From positions 1-22,593 of the IMG/VR virus record IMGVR_UViG_3300020438_000303: 22,593 nt of DNA. One strand, 5' to 3'. The notes under the pieces were generated by a model, which did not search any database, had not been told where the DNA came from, and saw only the letters and a program-made list of their open reading frames with translations. Source of the stretch: a virus. The position numbers and the translations under genes are program-made. Shown here piece by piece: positions 14,296 to 20,683 of the stretch (within the stretch, counting starts at the first letter, position 1; every line of letters begins with the position of its first letter).

Positions 14296-14946
14296 TTATA
14301 ATACTAACCTATTGATTGGTGCTTTATCTTTCATCCATGAATCATGAAAATCTCCGTGTGCAAACACATTGAATGCTAAACAGTAACGCTTGTCTGTGTT
14401 AGATGTCATAGCAGTAGTTCCATGTTCTAAGTAAGAAGGAAAAAGTATTGTTGTTCCAGTATTTGGTTTTGCGGACCAATTTTTGCTGTTAAAAATATTC
14501 CATTGTTTATATTTTGGTTTTAAGAAACCAAAAAGATTATGTGCCTGCGGAGCATATATTTCAAACATGCTTTCGTCGTCCTCTGGAATATTAATATAAC
14601 AAGTTCCAGATAACAAACTGTTATCATGATTGTGTGCAGGTGCAAAATCACCCTGTTGGTGTACTGTTACCCAACTGTTGGTTATGTAAAAGTCTATGTC
14701 GTCTTGTATTTGTAACATAGCATGTGCATAACCTTGAATAATGTTTACTAGGTTGGATTTGAAACCAGCCATAACAGGATTATCTAATACTAGAGTATCT
14801 TCGGAGAGCCAGCCAACGCTTGACTCCATTTCATAATACTCTAAGTTTCTTATGTGTTTTGCTACTTCTTCTGTAATAGGCAGTTCTGTAACACAGATTG
14901 GCTGAGAAAATAGTGGCAGTAGATCGGCTTTGGGTTCATGAGTCAT
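14296..14946 (-). CDS. 2OG-Fe(II) oxygenase (TIGR02466-like)
   Basis: The 216-residue protein matches the TIGR02466/2OG-FeII_Oxy_5 pattern: NSWVTVHQQGDFAPAHNHDNS with iron ligands around H105/H107, LLSGTCYINIP, then FPSYLEHGTTAM with H175 and the 2-oxoglutarate-binding arginine R187 in DKRYCLAFNVF. Such enzymes hydroxylate protein or small-molecule substrates; the substrate here is unknown. A longer frame exists from a TTG at 15009, but it overlaps the upstream gene by 31 bases. The ATG at 14946 is preferred, although no ribosome site is seen. A promoter whose predicted start falls at about the ATG suggests a nearly leaderless message. Confidence 0.83.
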   Translation of the reverse strand: MTHEPKADLLPLFSQPICVTELPITEEVAKHIRNLEYYEMESSVGWLSEDTLVLDNPVMAGFKSNLVNIIQGYAHAMLQIQDDIDFYITNSWVTVHQQGDFAPAHNHDNSLLSGTCYINIPEDDESMFEIYAPQAHNLFGFLKPKYKQWNIFNSKNWSAKPNTGTTILFPSYLEHGTTAMTSNTDKRYCLAFNVFAHGDFHDSWMKDKAPINRLVL

Positions 14947-14953
14947 ACTGTAT

Positions 14954-14982
14954 ATAGTACTATCATTTTGTTTGCTTGTCAA
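14954..14982 (-). promoter_or_regulatory. Probable sigma70 promoter for the oxygenase gene
   Basis: On the minus strand TTGACA (14982-14977) is separated by 17 bases from TACTAT (14959-14954, 4 of 6 consensus). The -35 overlaps the stop codon of the nitrilase-like gene. The expected transcript start is within a base or two of the ATG at 14946. Confidence 0.5.
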
Positions 14983-15785
14983 GTATGATTGGCAAGATAA
15001 TTTCCCCAAGGATGCATCTTGTCCATTGGTAACGTAACTGTGAAGTTGTGCTGTCGACTTTCGGAGACACCTGCTATCTTTTCACCAGATACCCAGCATC
15101 CGCTAGGAGATGAAGTTCTTCCATTATAGGGTTCTCCTTTCATATGACAACTGCTGTCAACACTAATAACCACAATCCTAAAGATACTGCTTATCTGTTG
15201 TAACCAAGCAGTGTGCCAATCCCAATTAATCTGATCAATCAACTCACCATTGCCACGAGCACCATTTGTGCAGTGTATTAGGATATTAACACCGCCGTCC
15301 TTACAATATTGTTGTGGAAGGCAAGTCATTCCTCCGAGTGGGCCTCCCCAGAAATCATTGCATACCATAACACCGGCAGAGATACCAGGATGATCAGGAA
15401 GTTGAATAGGGTCAGTAGTTGGTGCAGGTTTACATCCTAACTGTGTATCGTAAGGTATAATTTGTCTTTTTGGTTGATGATTTACAATCGTTCCTTGTTT
15501 GTTAATAATTAAACAATCGTTATATAAGTCTACTCCGTCTTTTGCCATTGTGCCTAGAAATAAACCTGTTTGTGTTTCTCTAGATGCATTTAGCACAATC
15601 TCCAATGCTTCATCGACAGACTCATTCGGGCTATTCTCTCCATACCCACTTAGCGCACATTCTGGAGTGATTGCGTAATCACACTCAGGATTATCATAAA
15701 GAGACTCAGCAATATGGTTAGCATTTCTAACACTATCAGTAGTGCAATCCATTTGTATTCCCAAGAATTTTAAATCACTATTCAT
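14979..15785 (-). CDS. Nitrilase-superfamily carbon-nitrogen hydrolase
   Basis: The 268-residue protein has the complete Glu-Lys-Cys catalytic triad of the nitrilase superfamily: E42 in TPECALSGYG, K106 in NHQPKRQIIPY and C142 in GVMVCNDFWGG. Its length is that of a single-domain amidase. Members hydrolyse amides, nitriles or carbamoyl groups; the substrate is not predictable from sequence alone. Its neighbour is a 2OG oxygenase, so the two could act on a shared small molecule or modification, which is only a positional inference. The start has no visible ribosome site. Confidence 0.87.
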   Translation of the reverse strand: MNSDLKFLGIQMDCTTDSVRNANHIAESLYDNPECDYAITPECALSGYGENSPNESVDEALEIVLNASRETQTGLFLGTMAKDGVDLYNDCLIINKQGTIVNHQPKRQIIPYDTQLGCKPAPTTDPIQLPDHPGISAGVMVCNDFWGGPLGGMTCLPQQYCKDGGVNILIHCTNGARGNGELIDQINWDWHTAWLQQISSIFRIVVISVDSSCHMKGEPYNGRTSSPSGCWVSGEKIAGVSESRQHNFTVTLPMDKMHPWGNYLANHT

Positions 15786-15830
15786 AATAGTATATATTCT
15801 ACGCCGAAAGTTAAAATGTAAAGAGTGGTA

Positions 15831-16190
15831 TTATTGTTGTGCTAACTGCTGTGGTGCTGCACTTGCCGCTGTAGCATCAACTGCTGCCTGTGCATCTGTT
15901 GCTCCGTCTGCTGGAGTCTCATCATCTTGTGCTCCGGGAACATTCAGTTCAATTCCATCTGCGTTAAAGTTCTTAACTAGATTTTGGATTGCTGGTGAAG
16001 TATCGTACATCGCTTTGAACATTTCATAATCTGCCATTAGTGATGCATCGTTTGATTTAAGTATTTTATTAAGTCCTGCCCAATTCATTTTAGCAGGTAC
16101 TTTCTTAGCAGATGCTCTGCCTATAAGATTTTTTAATACAATGACATATCTATCAACCATCATGTTAGGAGAAAATTCTACAAATCTCAT
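15831..16190 (-). CDS. Hypothetical structural-region protein, 119 residues
   Basis: Residues 1-80 are mainly helical (begins MRFVEFSPNMMVDRYVIVLK); residues about 81-119 are low-complexity Ala/Asp/Gln-rich. The start codon shares one base with the preceding stop (TAATG), so translation is coupled to the 84-residue protein. Low-complexity acidic-alanine tails also occur in the two upstream proteins, suggesting that the three are related in role, possibly head core or scaffold-type components. No motif was recognised. Confidence 0.7.
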   Translation of the reverse strand: MRFVEFSPNMMVDRYVIVLKNLIGRASAKKVPAKMNWAGLNKILKSNDASLMADYEMFKAMYDTSPAIQNLVKNFNADGIELNVPGAQDDETPADGATDAQAAVDATAASAAPQQLAQQ

Positions 16191-16444
16191 TACTTGATGC
16201 TCGCTAGTTGTTTTTGTAAGTCCATGATTTCTTGTTGTTTGGCTTTGATAGTATCTTGCAATTCTTTCTTTCTATTCTGCATGTCAAGTGCTTGCTGTGC
16301 CATCATCTTTGCTTGTGCTTGTGGATCAGTAGCAGGTGCTTGTCCTGGAACTGCTGCTGGTGCTGGTGTAGGTGCTGCTCCCATTCCTGCTGCAGGAAGA
16401 GCATCAGTAAGTTCTTTGTCTAAATAGAACTCCGACAGTTTCAT
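16190..16444 (-). CDS. Small Ala/Pro-rich coiled-coil protein, 84 residues
   Basis: The product has a short N-terminal motif (MKLSEFYLDKELTDALP), an Ala/Pro/Gly-rich linker (about 18-42) and a C-terminal coiled coil of about 38 residues ending DLQKQLASIK. It starts 1 base after the stop of the upstream 266-residue gene and is coupled to the next gene by TAATG. Probably a virion or assembly component; function not identified. Confidence 0.68.
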   Translation of the reverse strand: MKLSEFYLDKELTDALPAAGMGAAPTPAPAAVPGQAPATDPQAQAKMMAQQALDMQNRKKELQDTIKAKQQEIMDLQKQLASIK

Positions 16445-16445
16445 A

Positions 16446-17243
16446 TTAACCTGCCAGTGTTTTTAATAAACGTGACTCGTAATTAATTGATTCGCGTGTT
16501 TCTCTACCGGCTGTTTCCATTCCGCCTGCTGCTGGTTCTGCTGTTGCAAAATCATCTGCTGCTGGTGCTTCTGCTGGTGCTTCTGCTGGTGCTGGTTCAG
16601 CCATGTCAGTTTCGCCACCTTCTTCAGGTTCAGTACCAAGCATATCGCTTGAAGTTTCTTCGCCTGCTAAAACGCCAACTGCGCTTGATAGTGTTTCACG
16701 TGTAGTTTTTAAATTTTCTAGTGCTGCTTGAATTGCTGGTGCACTTGATTCGATGAATGTCTTTGATTCTGCTTGACCAATTTCATCTCTAATTGAATCA
16801 CCTAATTGTAGTAATGTTTCGTTTTCCATTGAAGAAATCTCTTCAATGAAACGGCTCAATCTGTCAACCATAGTTTTTGCTGTAACAATAGCACTGGCTT
16901 GTTGGATTTCACCTTCTGTGACTTTAGTTTCCATTTCTTCTCCGGAGTTATCTGGTGTTTCTTCTGCTATTTCAAGACCTTTAATAGCAACTTCTTCTCT
17001 TTCTTCTAACTCTTTGTTAATTGCATCAAGCATCCATTGTGCTTCGTGATATGTATCACTTTCTAAGTTTTCATTAAACTCAGATGTACTTCTTGCTTGA
17101 TGTAATTGTGTTCTAAGTTTGTTGCGTGCATCTTCTAACTTTGCGGCATCAAACGTAGAAAAATCAATTTTCTTGCCAAAAGCCTTGTGAATTGATTCAT
17201 TCACCTTTGCTGCTTTAGTTTTAAATAGGTCTTGTGTTTTCAT
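16446..17243 (-). CDS. Conserved marine T4-like phage structural-region protein
   Basis: The 265-residue protein begins MKTQDLFKTKAAKVNES. Its helical segment (KLEDARNKLRTQLHQARS, then YHEAQWMLDAINKELEERE) resembles a protein conserved in marine T4-like phages. The middle is helical (about 105-180), followed by an acidic Ala/Pro/Glu-rich tract with repeated PAEAPAEAPA units (about 205-245) and a basic C-terminal end. This pattern suits a scaffold, core or internal head protein, but the role is inference. The frame is open to 17279; I chose the ATG at 17243 because GGAAGAG lies just upstream and promoter elements occupy 17263-17290. Confidence 0.72.
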   Translation of the reverse strand: MKTQDLFKTKAAKVNESIHKAFGKKIDFSTFDAAKLEDARNKLRTQLHQARSTSEFNENLESDTYHEAQWMLDAINKELEEREEVAIKGLEIAEETPDNSGEEMETKVTEGEIQQASAIVTAKTMVDRLSRFIEEISSMENETLLQLGDSIRDEIGQAESKTFIESSAPAIQAALENLKTTRETLSSAVGVLAGEETSSDMLGTEPEEGGETDMAEPAPAEAPAEAPAADDFATAEPAAGGMETAGRETRESINYESRLLKTLAG

Positions 17244-17262
17244 TGCTCTCTTCCCAGATGTT

Positions 17263-17290
17263 ATAATATATTTATTCAAAAGCCTGTCAA
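17263..17290 (-). promoter_or_regulatory. Promoter for the 265-residue structural gene
   Basis: On the minus strand TTGACA (17290-17285) and TATTAT (17268-17263) are 16 bases apart. An AATAAATA octamer (17276-17269) lies in the spacer and could serve as a late box. The region overlaps the last codons of the upstream gene. Confidence 0.55.
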
Positions 17291-17716
17291 AAGTTCTGCT
17301 CTCGACTTAGCATATAGTGCTTTTTCTTTTGCTATGTCGTATCTTGTCCACAAAATCTCTGCTCTTGCTTCGTTACTGTTATTTACCGCTTTATGGTAGT
17401 TATCCAAATGAAATTTGCTATCTAAAAAATATTTGCTATATTCTCTATCAATATCGAATAATTGGGTAGTAAGGCTTTCATTTTTACCACTTGCTAGATT
17501 GTTTGCTATCTTAATTGCAACACAATTAAGTGATATTTCGTTAAACTTAACTACTCCGTCAACTACTATATCTTTTAGTGGGCCAGCACTCTTTATGAGT
17601 ACATTTCCTACTAGAATTCCTTCTGCTGTTCGGGTTGGCAGATGTATTCCGTTATCTATAAATTTCTTATAGACGGAGTTAACTAGTTGTTCAAAACGTT
17701 TTGATACTTCATTCAT
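17276..17716 (-). CDS. Hypothetical protein, 146 residues, behind a terminator-like hairpin
   Basis: A soluble, mainly helical protein with a beta segment in the middle (EGILVGNVLIKSAG, then DIVVDGVVKFNEIS) and a C-terminal helical region rich in Lys/Glu/Arg. No family was recognised. The start ATG directly abuts a seven-T tract that ends a GGCC-based hairpin, and the only ribosome-site-like bases (AAGG) lie inside that hairpin, so expression may be controlled by folding. The stop lies 32 bases before the next start. Confidence 0.68.
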   Translation of the reverse strand: MNEVSKRFEQLVNSVYKKFIDNGIHLPTRTAEGILVGNVLIKSAGPLKDIVVDGVVKFNEISLNCVAIKIANNLASGKNESLTTQLFDIDREYSKYFLDSKFHLDNYHKAVNNSNEARAEILWTRYDIAKEKALYAKSRAELLTGF

Positions 17717-17735
17717 AAAAAAAGGCCCTTAGGCC
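17717..17735 (-). terminator. Terminator-like hairpin merged with a ribosome site
   Basis: On the minus strand GGCC (17735-17732), TAAG, GGCC (17727-17724) is followed by seven T residues (17723-17717) and then immediately by the ATG at 17716. The stem is only 4 bp, extendable by A-T pairs. It could end transcription from the 79-residue gene or act as an attenuator for the next gene. Confidence 0.65.
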
Positions 17736-17764
17736 AATATTTACTCTTTCTATACTTGTGAGTG

Positions 17765-18004
17765 TTACATCTTGAGTAGAATTGTAACTACTATTGAAAG
17801 AACTGCTGCAATCACAGTACCTGTAGTACCTATAATAACTTTTGTTAATCCTTTTTGTCCTTCTGTAATATCTTTATGAATATGAGCAACCTTAACTTCT
17901 AGGTTATTCATACGTGTGTCTAACTGCTCGTAACGAAGAGCGCACAGGTCAACGTGTGCTTCTAAACTTTCTCTTTCTAAACTTGTTGTTTGGCTTTTTG
18001 CCAT
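17765..18004 (-). CDS. XhlA-like membrane protein (coiled coil plus C-terminal anchor), holin candidate
   Basis: The 79-residue protein has a long helical coiled-coil region (RYEQLDTRMNNLEVKVAHIH) and a single C-terminal membrane helix at about residues 55-77, ending in K-M. This layout matches haemolysin XhlA-like proteins, which are often associated with phage lysis or membrane anchoring. The ribosome site (TTGGAGAAC) is good. It lies downstream of a two-helix membrane protein (18117-18407). Lysis function is inference from architecture only. Confidence 0.68.
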   Translation of the reverse strand: MAKSQTTSLERESLEAHVDLCALRYEQLDTRMNNLEVKVAHIHKDITEGQKGLTKVIIGTTGTVIAAVLSIVVTILLKM

Positions 18005-18116
18005 CTTTTGTTCTCCAAAACAAATCCCCTCTCTAGGGACAATTAGTAAACTTGTTAGTTGGCCTAATGTGTTTTTAAGATAGCCTAAATTTAATTAAAT
18101 GTAATTGCCTATATGT

Positions 18117-18407
18117 TTATTTATCATTACTACGATCAAATAGTTTGCGGATTAGTCCTTTTATTCCAACTAATTCAACCTTAACTTCAACCATTTTGTC
18201 TGCTGCCCTTTCAACCCTGATAAACATATCCTTAATTACAAACATAACCCAAAACCACCATACAGCACACACAACTGCCATAATGCTTATACCTAGATAA
18301 ACTAGGTTATGTGCTTCTGTGTGTAACCCGAAGACTGATAATAGGAAGCCAAATATCATAAAAAAGATAGTGCTCATCATTATTGTATTGTAATATAGTT
18401 TGTTCAT
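18117..18407 (-). CDS. Two-helix membrane protein, 96 residues
   Basis: Two hydrophobic helices (about 8-28 and 36-60) separated by a short loop with HTEAHN are followed by a charged cytoplasmic-type tail (about 62-96: DMFIRVERAADKMVEVKVEL). An AGGAG ribosome site precedes the ATG. The size and topology are compatible with a class II holin or a small membrane regulator, and it neighbours the XhlA-like protein. No family was identified with confidence. Confidence 0.68.
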   Translation of the reverse strand: MNKLYYNTIMMSTIFFMIFGFLLSVFGLHTEAHNLVYLGISIMAVVCAVWWFWVMFVIKDMFIRVERAADKMVEVKVELVGIKGLIRKLFDRSNDK

Positions 18408-18455
18408 ACTAATATTTACTCCTAGATAGGGGGCGATAATACTGCCAGTATATCG

Positions 18456-18827
18456 TTAAGATTTTTCAATCCAGATGTTTTGATCTCCGTTAAGAGTCAT
18501 AAAACATGCTTTGGATAGTATTTCTGTTTCTGTTAGATTTTTTATAATTGGAATGCCGTGTAAGTCTTGCTTCAATAAGCCAACAGGATCATCTCCTTTA
18601 GTAAAAGTATCTTCACGTTCAACTTCAAAGTTCCAATGCCAGTAGGCAATGTCGTTAGAAACTGTTCGGATAGGATCTTTTGGCCATTGAGTATTTGCTC
18701 TCATACCTATGCCTTGGACCAACGTATTGAAATTGCTTTGTTGGCCTTGTTTAATTTGATCAGAATCTGCTCTGTCGGGGTTAGAGCGTGTAATGTCAAT
18801 TATTGTTTTAATAGTGTAACCTGGCAT
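18456..18827 (-). CDS. Conserved marine T4-like phage hypothetical, 123 residues
   Basis: The protein begins MPGYTIKTIIDITRSNPDR and contains QQSNFNTLVQGIGMRANTQW, WHWNFEVEREDTF and a C-terminal PIIKNLTETEIL segment. This resembles a small protein commonly seen near structural genes in marine T4-like phages, with no assigned role that I know. It follows the strong terminator at 18850-18881 by only 23 bases, so it is expected to have its own start signal; an ACTAAATAC sequence (18842-18834) resembles the late box but is very close to the ATG. Confidence 0.68.
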   Translation of the reverse strand: MPGYTIKTIIDITRSNPDRADSDQIKQGQQSNFNTLVQGIGMRANTQWPKDPIRTVSNDIAYWHWNFEVEREDTFTKGDDPVGLLKQDLHGIPIIKNLTETEILSKACFMTLNGDQNIWIEKS

Positions 18828-18849
18828 AGTGATAGTATTTAGTGGTCAT

Positions 18850-18881
18850 AAAAAAAGGGTGCCAACGAATTGACACCCTTT
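18850..18881 (-). terminator. Strong UUCG-capped intrinsic terminator
   Basis: On the minus strand a 12-bp stem (AAAGGGTGTCAA with TTGGCACCCTTT, including one G-U pair) is closed by a TTCG tetraloop and followed by a run of T residues (7 in total, counting three at the base of the stem). It ends the transcript of the 132-residue gene. Confidence 0.93.
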
Positions 18882-18907
18882 AGTTTTAGTAAAGTTAAAA
18901 CTTACTA

Positions 18908-19306
18908 TTAGCCAGAAATTCCTGAGAATTCAGCAAGTAATGAACTTGTTACGCCAGTTGTACCAACACCGTAGTTTGCACCAACTGTACATACGCCTGT
19001 ACCTTGGATAGCAACTTGTACTGCATCAGTAGTTCCACTTGTGAATACACCTGACTCAGTTAAAGGTTGTACACCAACAACTGTGTGTGCGTCGTCAGTT
19101 CCTGCAGTTCCACCTTGTGTAATAAACAACAAAGCAGCATCTAATTCTGCTTGTGTCATATTAGTTTTTGCAAGATTGATGATTCTAGTACGACCAGCAA
19201 TACCTTGTCCAGATTCTGCTCTTTTGTTGTCACCTAGTTCAGCAACACCTACACCTGCGTTATTAAAAGTTTGGAAGACTGAACTTCCGTTTGATAAATC
19301 AGCCAT
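18908..19306 (-). CDS. Probable abundant virion protein, 132 residues
   Basis: The protein starts MADLSNGSSVFQTFNNAGVG and is rich in Gly, Thr, Ala and Val, with beta-strand-like stretches (DAVQVAIQGTGVCTVGANYG) and one helix (TQAELDAALLFITQ). No signal peptide or membrane segment is present. It has an excellent ribosome site (AGAGGAG), a hairpin in its leader, a GATAAATAC box 61 bases upstream and a very strong terminator, so it is a self-contained high-output unit. That organisation suits a head-decoration or other structural protein; the identity is inferred, not recognised. Confidence 0.72.
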   Translation of the reverse strand: MADLSNGSSVFQTFNNAGVGVAELGDNKRAESGQGIAGRTRIINLAKTNMTQAELDAALLFITQGGTAGTDDAHTVVGVQPLTESGVFTSGTTDAVQVAIQGTGVCTVGANYGVGTTGVTSSLLAEFSGISG

Positions 19307-19330
19307 TATATTTTCTCCTCTGATAATGTT

Positions 19331-19347
19331 AACCCTTCTCCAGGGTT
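19331..19347 (-). promoter_or_regulatory. Leader hairpin of the 132-residue gene
   Basis: AACCCT (19331-19336) pairs with AGGGTT (19342-19347) around a 5-base loop in the 5' leader. It lies between the late box and the ribosome site and may stabilise the message. Confidence 0.5.
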
Positions 19348-19366
19348 GCTATTTTGTCTAGCACAT

Positions 19367-19375
19367 GTATTTATC
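19367..19375 (-). promoter_or_regulatory. Late-type promoter box (GATAAATAC) of the 132-residue gene
   Basis: Third exact minus-strand copy of GATAAATAC, in the 121-base gap after the KxDG-protein gene. Upstream of it (19385-19418) are two direct repeats of TTTTTT(C)AGGAGTT, 20-21 bases apart on the plus strand, whose role is unknown. Confidence 0.6.
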
Positions 19376-19427
19376 CAAAAAGGGTTTTTTCAGGAGTTAT
19401 GGTGCTTTTTTAGGAGTTTTTAGCGAA

Positions 19428-20528
19428 TTAATCGCTTTTAAAAGGTGTCCAACGGTCTCTTGGTACTAGTTTAACCTTATCTTTGGTTTTAACATAGCCT
19501 TCTCCGCCTGGCTTGCCGCCTGTAGTGGAAACTACATCACCTTCAGCCTTATCAAGTTCATCAATGATCTCGTTCTTGGCTTTCATCAGTTCAGTTACAA
19601 GATAAAAGATATCTTTCATTACTTGTTCCTGTTCCTTAGCAATATTTAGTATCTTGTCTTGTTTGTTAGCAGATACCTTTGAATTTTGAAGCCAATTGAG
19701 GAAACTGTTTACATTTAAGTCTTCTAGTTTCTTAGCACGGCTCATTTGATTTATGTAGGTATAGAATATATTATTTAGGTCACTTAGTCCTGCACGTTTT
19801 TCAAAGAACTTAGAAATATTACCCTGTGCTTGATTTGCTACCTTTTCAATGTTACCTAAGTTGTCAGCATTTACAGCAGGTGCTTTACTTACATACTGTT
19901 GTCCTAGTACTATAATTTCTGATGACCCATTAAACTGTTTTACATCTGATATAGGAGTTCCGCTCTTATCGCCAAAGTATTGATAAGTGTTATGTGCTGC
20001 TACAGCAACTTTACTTTTTGCAATACGTCTTCCTAGATCACTATCTGCTCTTACATTGTAAGTTACTTGGTTAGGTGTAAAACTAATACTACCATCACTA
20101 CCATCATACGGCTTTCCAGGATAGTATAGCAAGTCTGCATAAATGTATCCCTTAAAGTCTGCTGGTGTTGCTTTCTCAAATATAGGCCAAAGGTCTGCCA
20201 TCTCACCTGCGAATCTTTCACGCCAGTCTTCGCCCTTACCTCTGCTCATAATAAATTTTTTAAGTTCTTCTGGACTACCTGACTTGCCTTCTTCTCTACC
20301 CCAGTTGTTCTTGCCAACTAATCTAAAGGTACCATCATCGTCACGTCCCCAGTAAAGTGTAGGATAGCCATCCCACTTAATAGCAACATCTGAACTGTCC
20401 TGTTCCATATCCTTAATGATTTGAACAGCACGTTTTGCTCCATCATCTGGATTAGTAAACACTAGATCCTCAAGGTGATTAAACTCTCTACCTACTGTTG
20501 CTTCTGTTAAAAATTCAAATGCTCTCAT
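19428..20528 (-). CDS. KxDG-motif protein (DUF6267-like), possible nucleotidyltransferase/ligase
   Basis: The 366-residue protein contains K51-W-D-G54 in VAIKWDGYPTLYWGRDDDG, resembling motif I of covalent nucleotidyltransferases (DNA/RNA ligases and capping enzymes). YIYADLLYYPGKPY (about 129-141) and a C-terminal EGYVKTKDKVKLVPRDRW (343 onward) could match motifs III and IV-V. The spacing between these is unusually long, with helical segments between (about 225-330), so the ligase reading is uncertain. Related proteins, which I recall as DUF6267, occur in marine T4-like phages. The start overlaps the 52-residue gene's stop as ATGA. It sits in an operon with a polymerase-beta-like nucleotidyltransferase, hinting at a joint nucleic-acid function. 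Confidence 0.7.
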   Translation of the reverse strand: MRAFEFLTEATVGREFNHLEDLVFTNPDDGAKRAVQIIKDMEQDSSDVAIKWDGYPTLYWGRDDDGTFRLVGKNNWGREEGKSGSPEELKKFIMSRGKGEDWRERFAGEMADLWPIFEKATPADFKGYIYADLLYYPGKPYDGSDGSISFTPNQVTYNVRADSDLGRRIAKSKVAVAAHNTYQYFGDKSGTPISDVKQFNGSSEIIVLGQQYVSKAPAVNADNLGNIEKVANQAQGNISKFFEKRAGLSDLNNIFYTYINQMSRAKKLEDLNVNSFLNWLQNSKVSANKQDKILNIAKEQEQVMKDIFYLVTELMKAKNEIIDELDKAEGDVVSTTGGKPGGEGYVKTKDKVKLVPRDRWTPFKSD

Positions 20529-20683
20529 TTTTTAAGTAACTTCTTTTGTCTGTTTGTTTTATCCACATACTTTGCATGCGGAATCTTTAAATTCTTCTTG
20601 CCATATACGTCACCAATGGTATGCATTTTGCCTGGCTTGTCAAATGCACTGTACCTAATGTCAACTACTTCATTTATTCTCAT
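20525..20683 (-). CDS. Small basic protein, 52 residues, coupled between two enzymes
   Basis: The product starts MRINEVVDIRYSAFDKPGKM and ends with many lysines (KTNRQKKLLKK). It overlaps both neighbours as ATGA: its start with the nucleotidyltransferase stop, and its stop with the start of the KxDG protein. That double coupling makes it a very likely real gene. The strongly basic composition suggests nucleic-acid binding; no domain was recognised. Confidence 0.7.
   Translation of the reverse strand: MRINEVVDIRYSAFDKPGKMHTIGDVYGKKNLKIPHAKYVDKTNRQKKLLKK

Noticed and set aside
14947-15009. N-terminal extension of the 2OG oxygenase from a TTG codon
   Set aside because: It would overlap the nitrilase gene, has no ribosome site and adds residues unlike the family; the ATG at 14946 fits better.
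17244-17279. Upstream ATG for the 265-residue structural protein
   Set aside because: The extension overlaps promoter elements and lacks a ribosome site; the ATG at 17243 has GGAAGAG just ahead.
18118-18125. GATAAATA on the minus strand at the end of the 96-residue gene
   Set aside because: It contains the stop codon of that gene, lacks the trailing C of the other boxes and lies over 110 bases from the next start; it may be chance.
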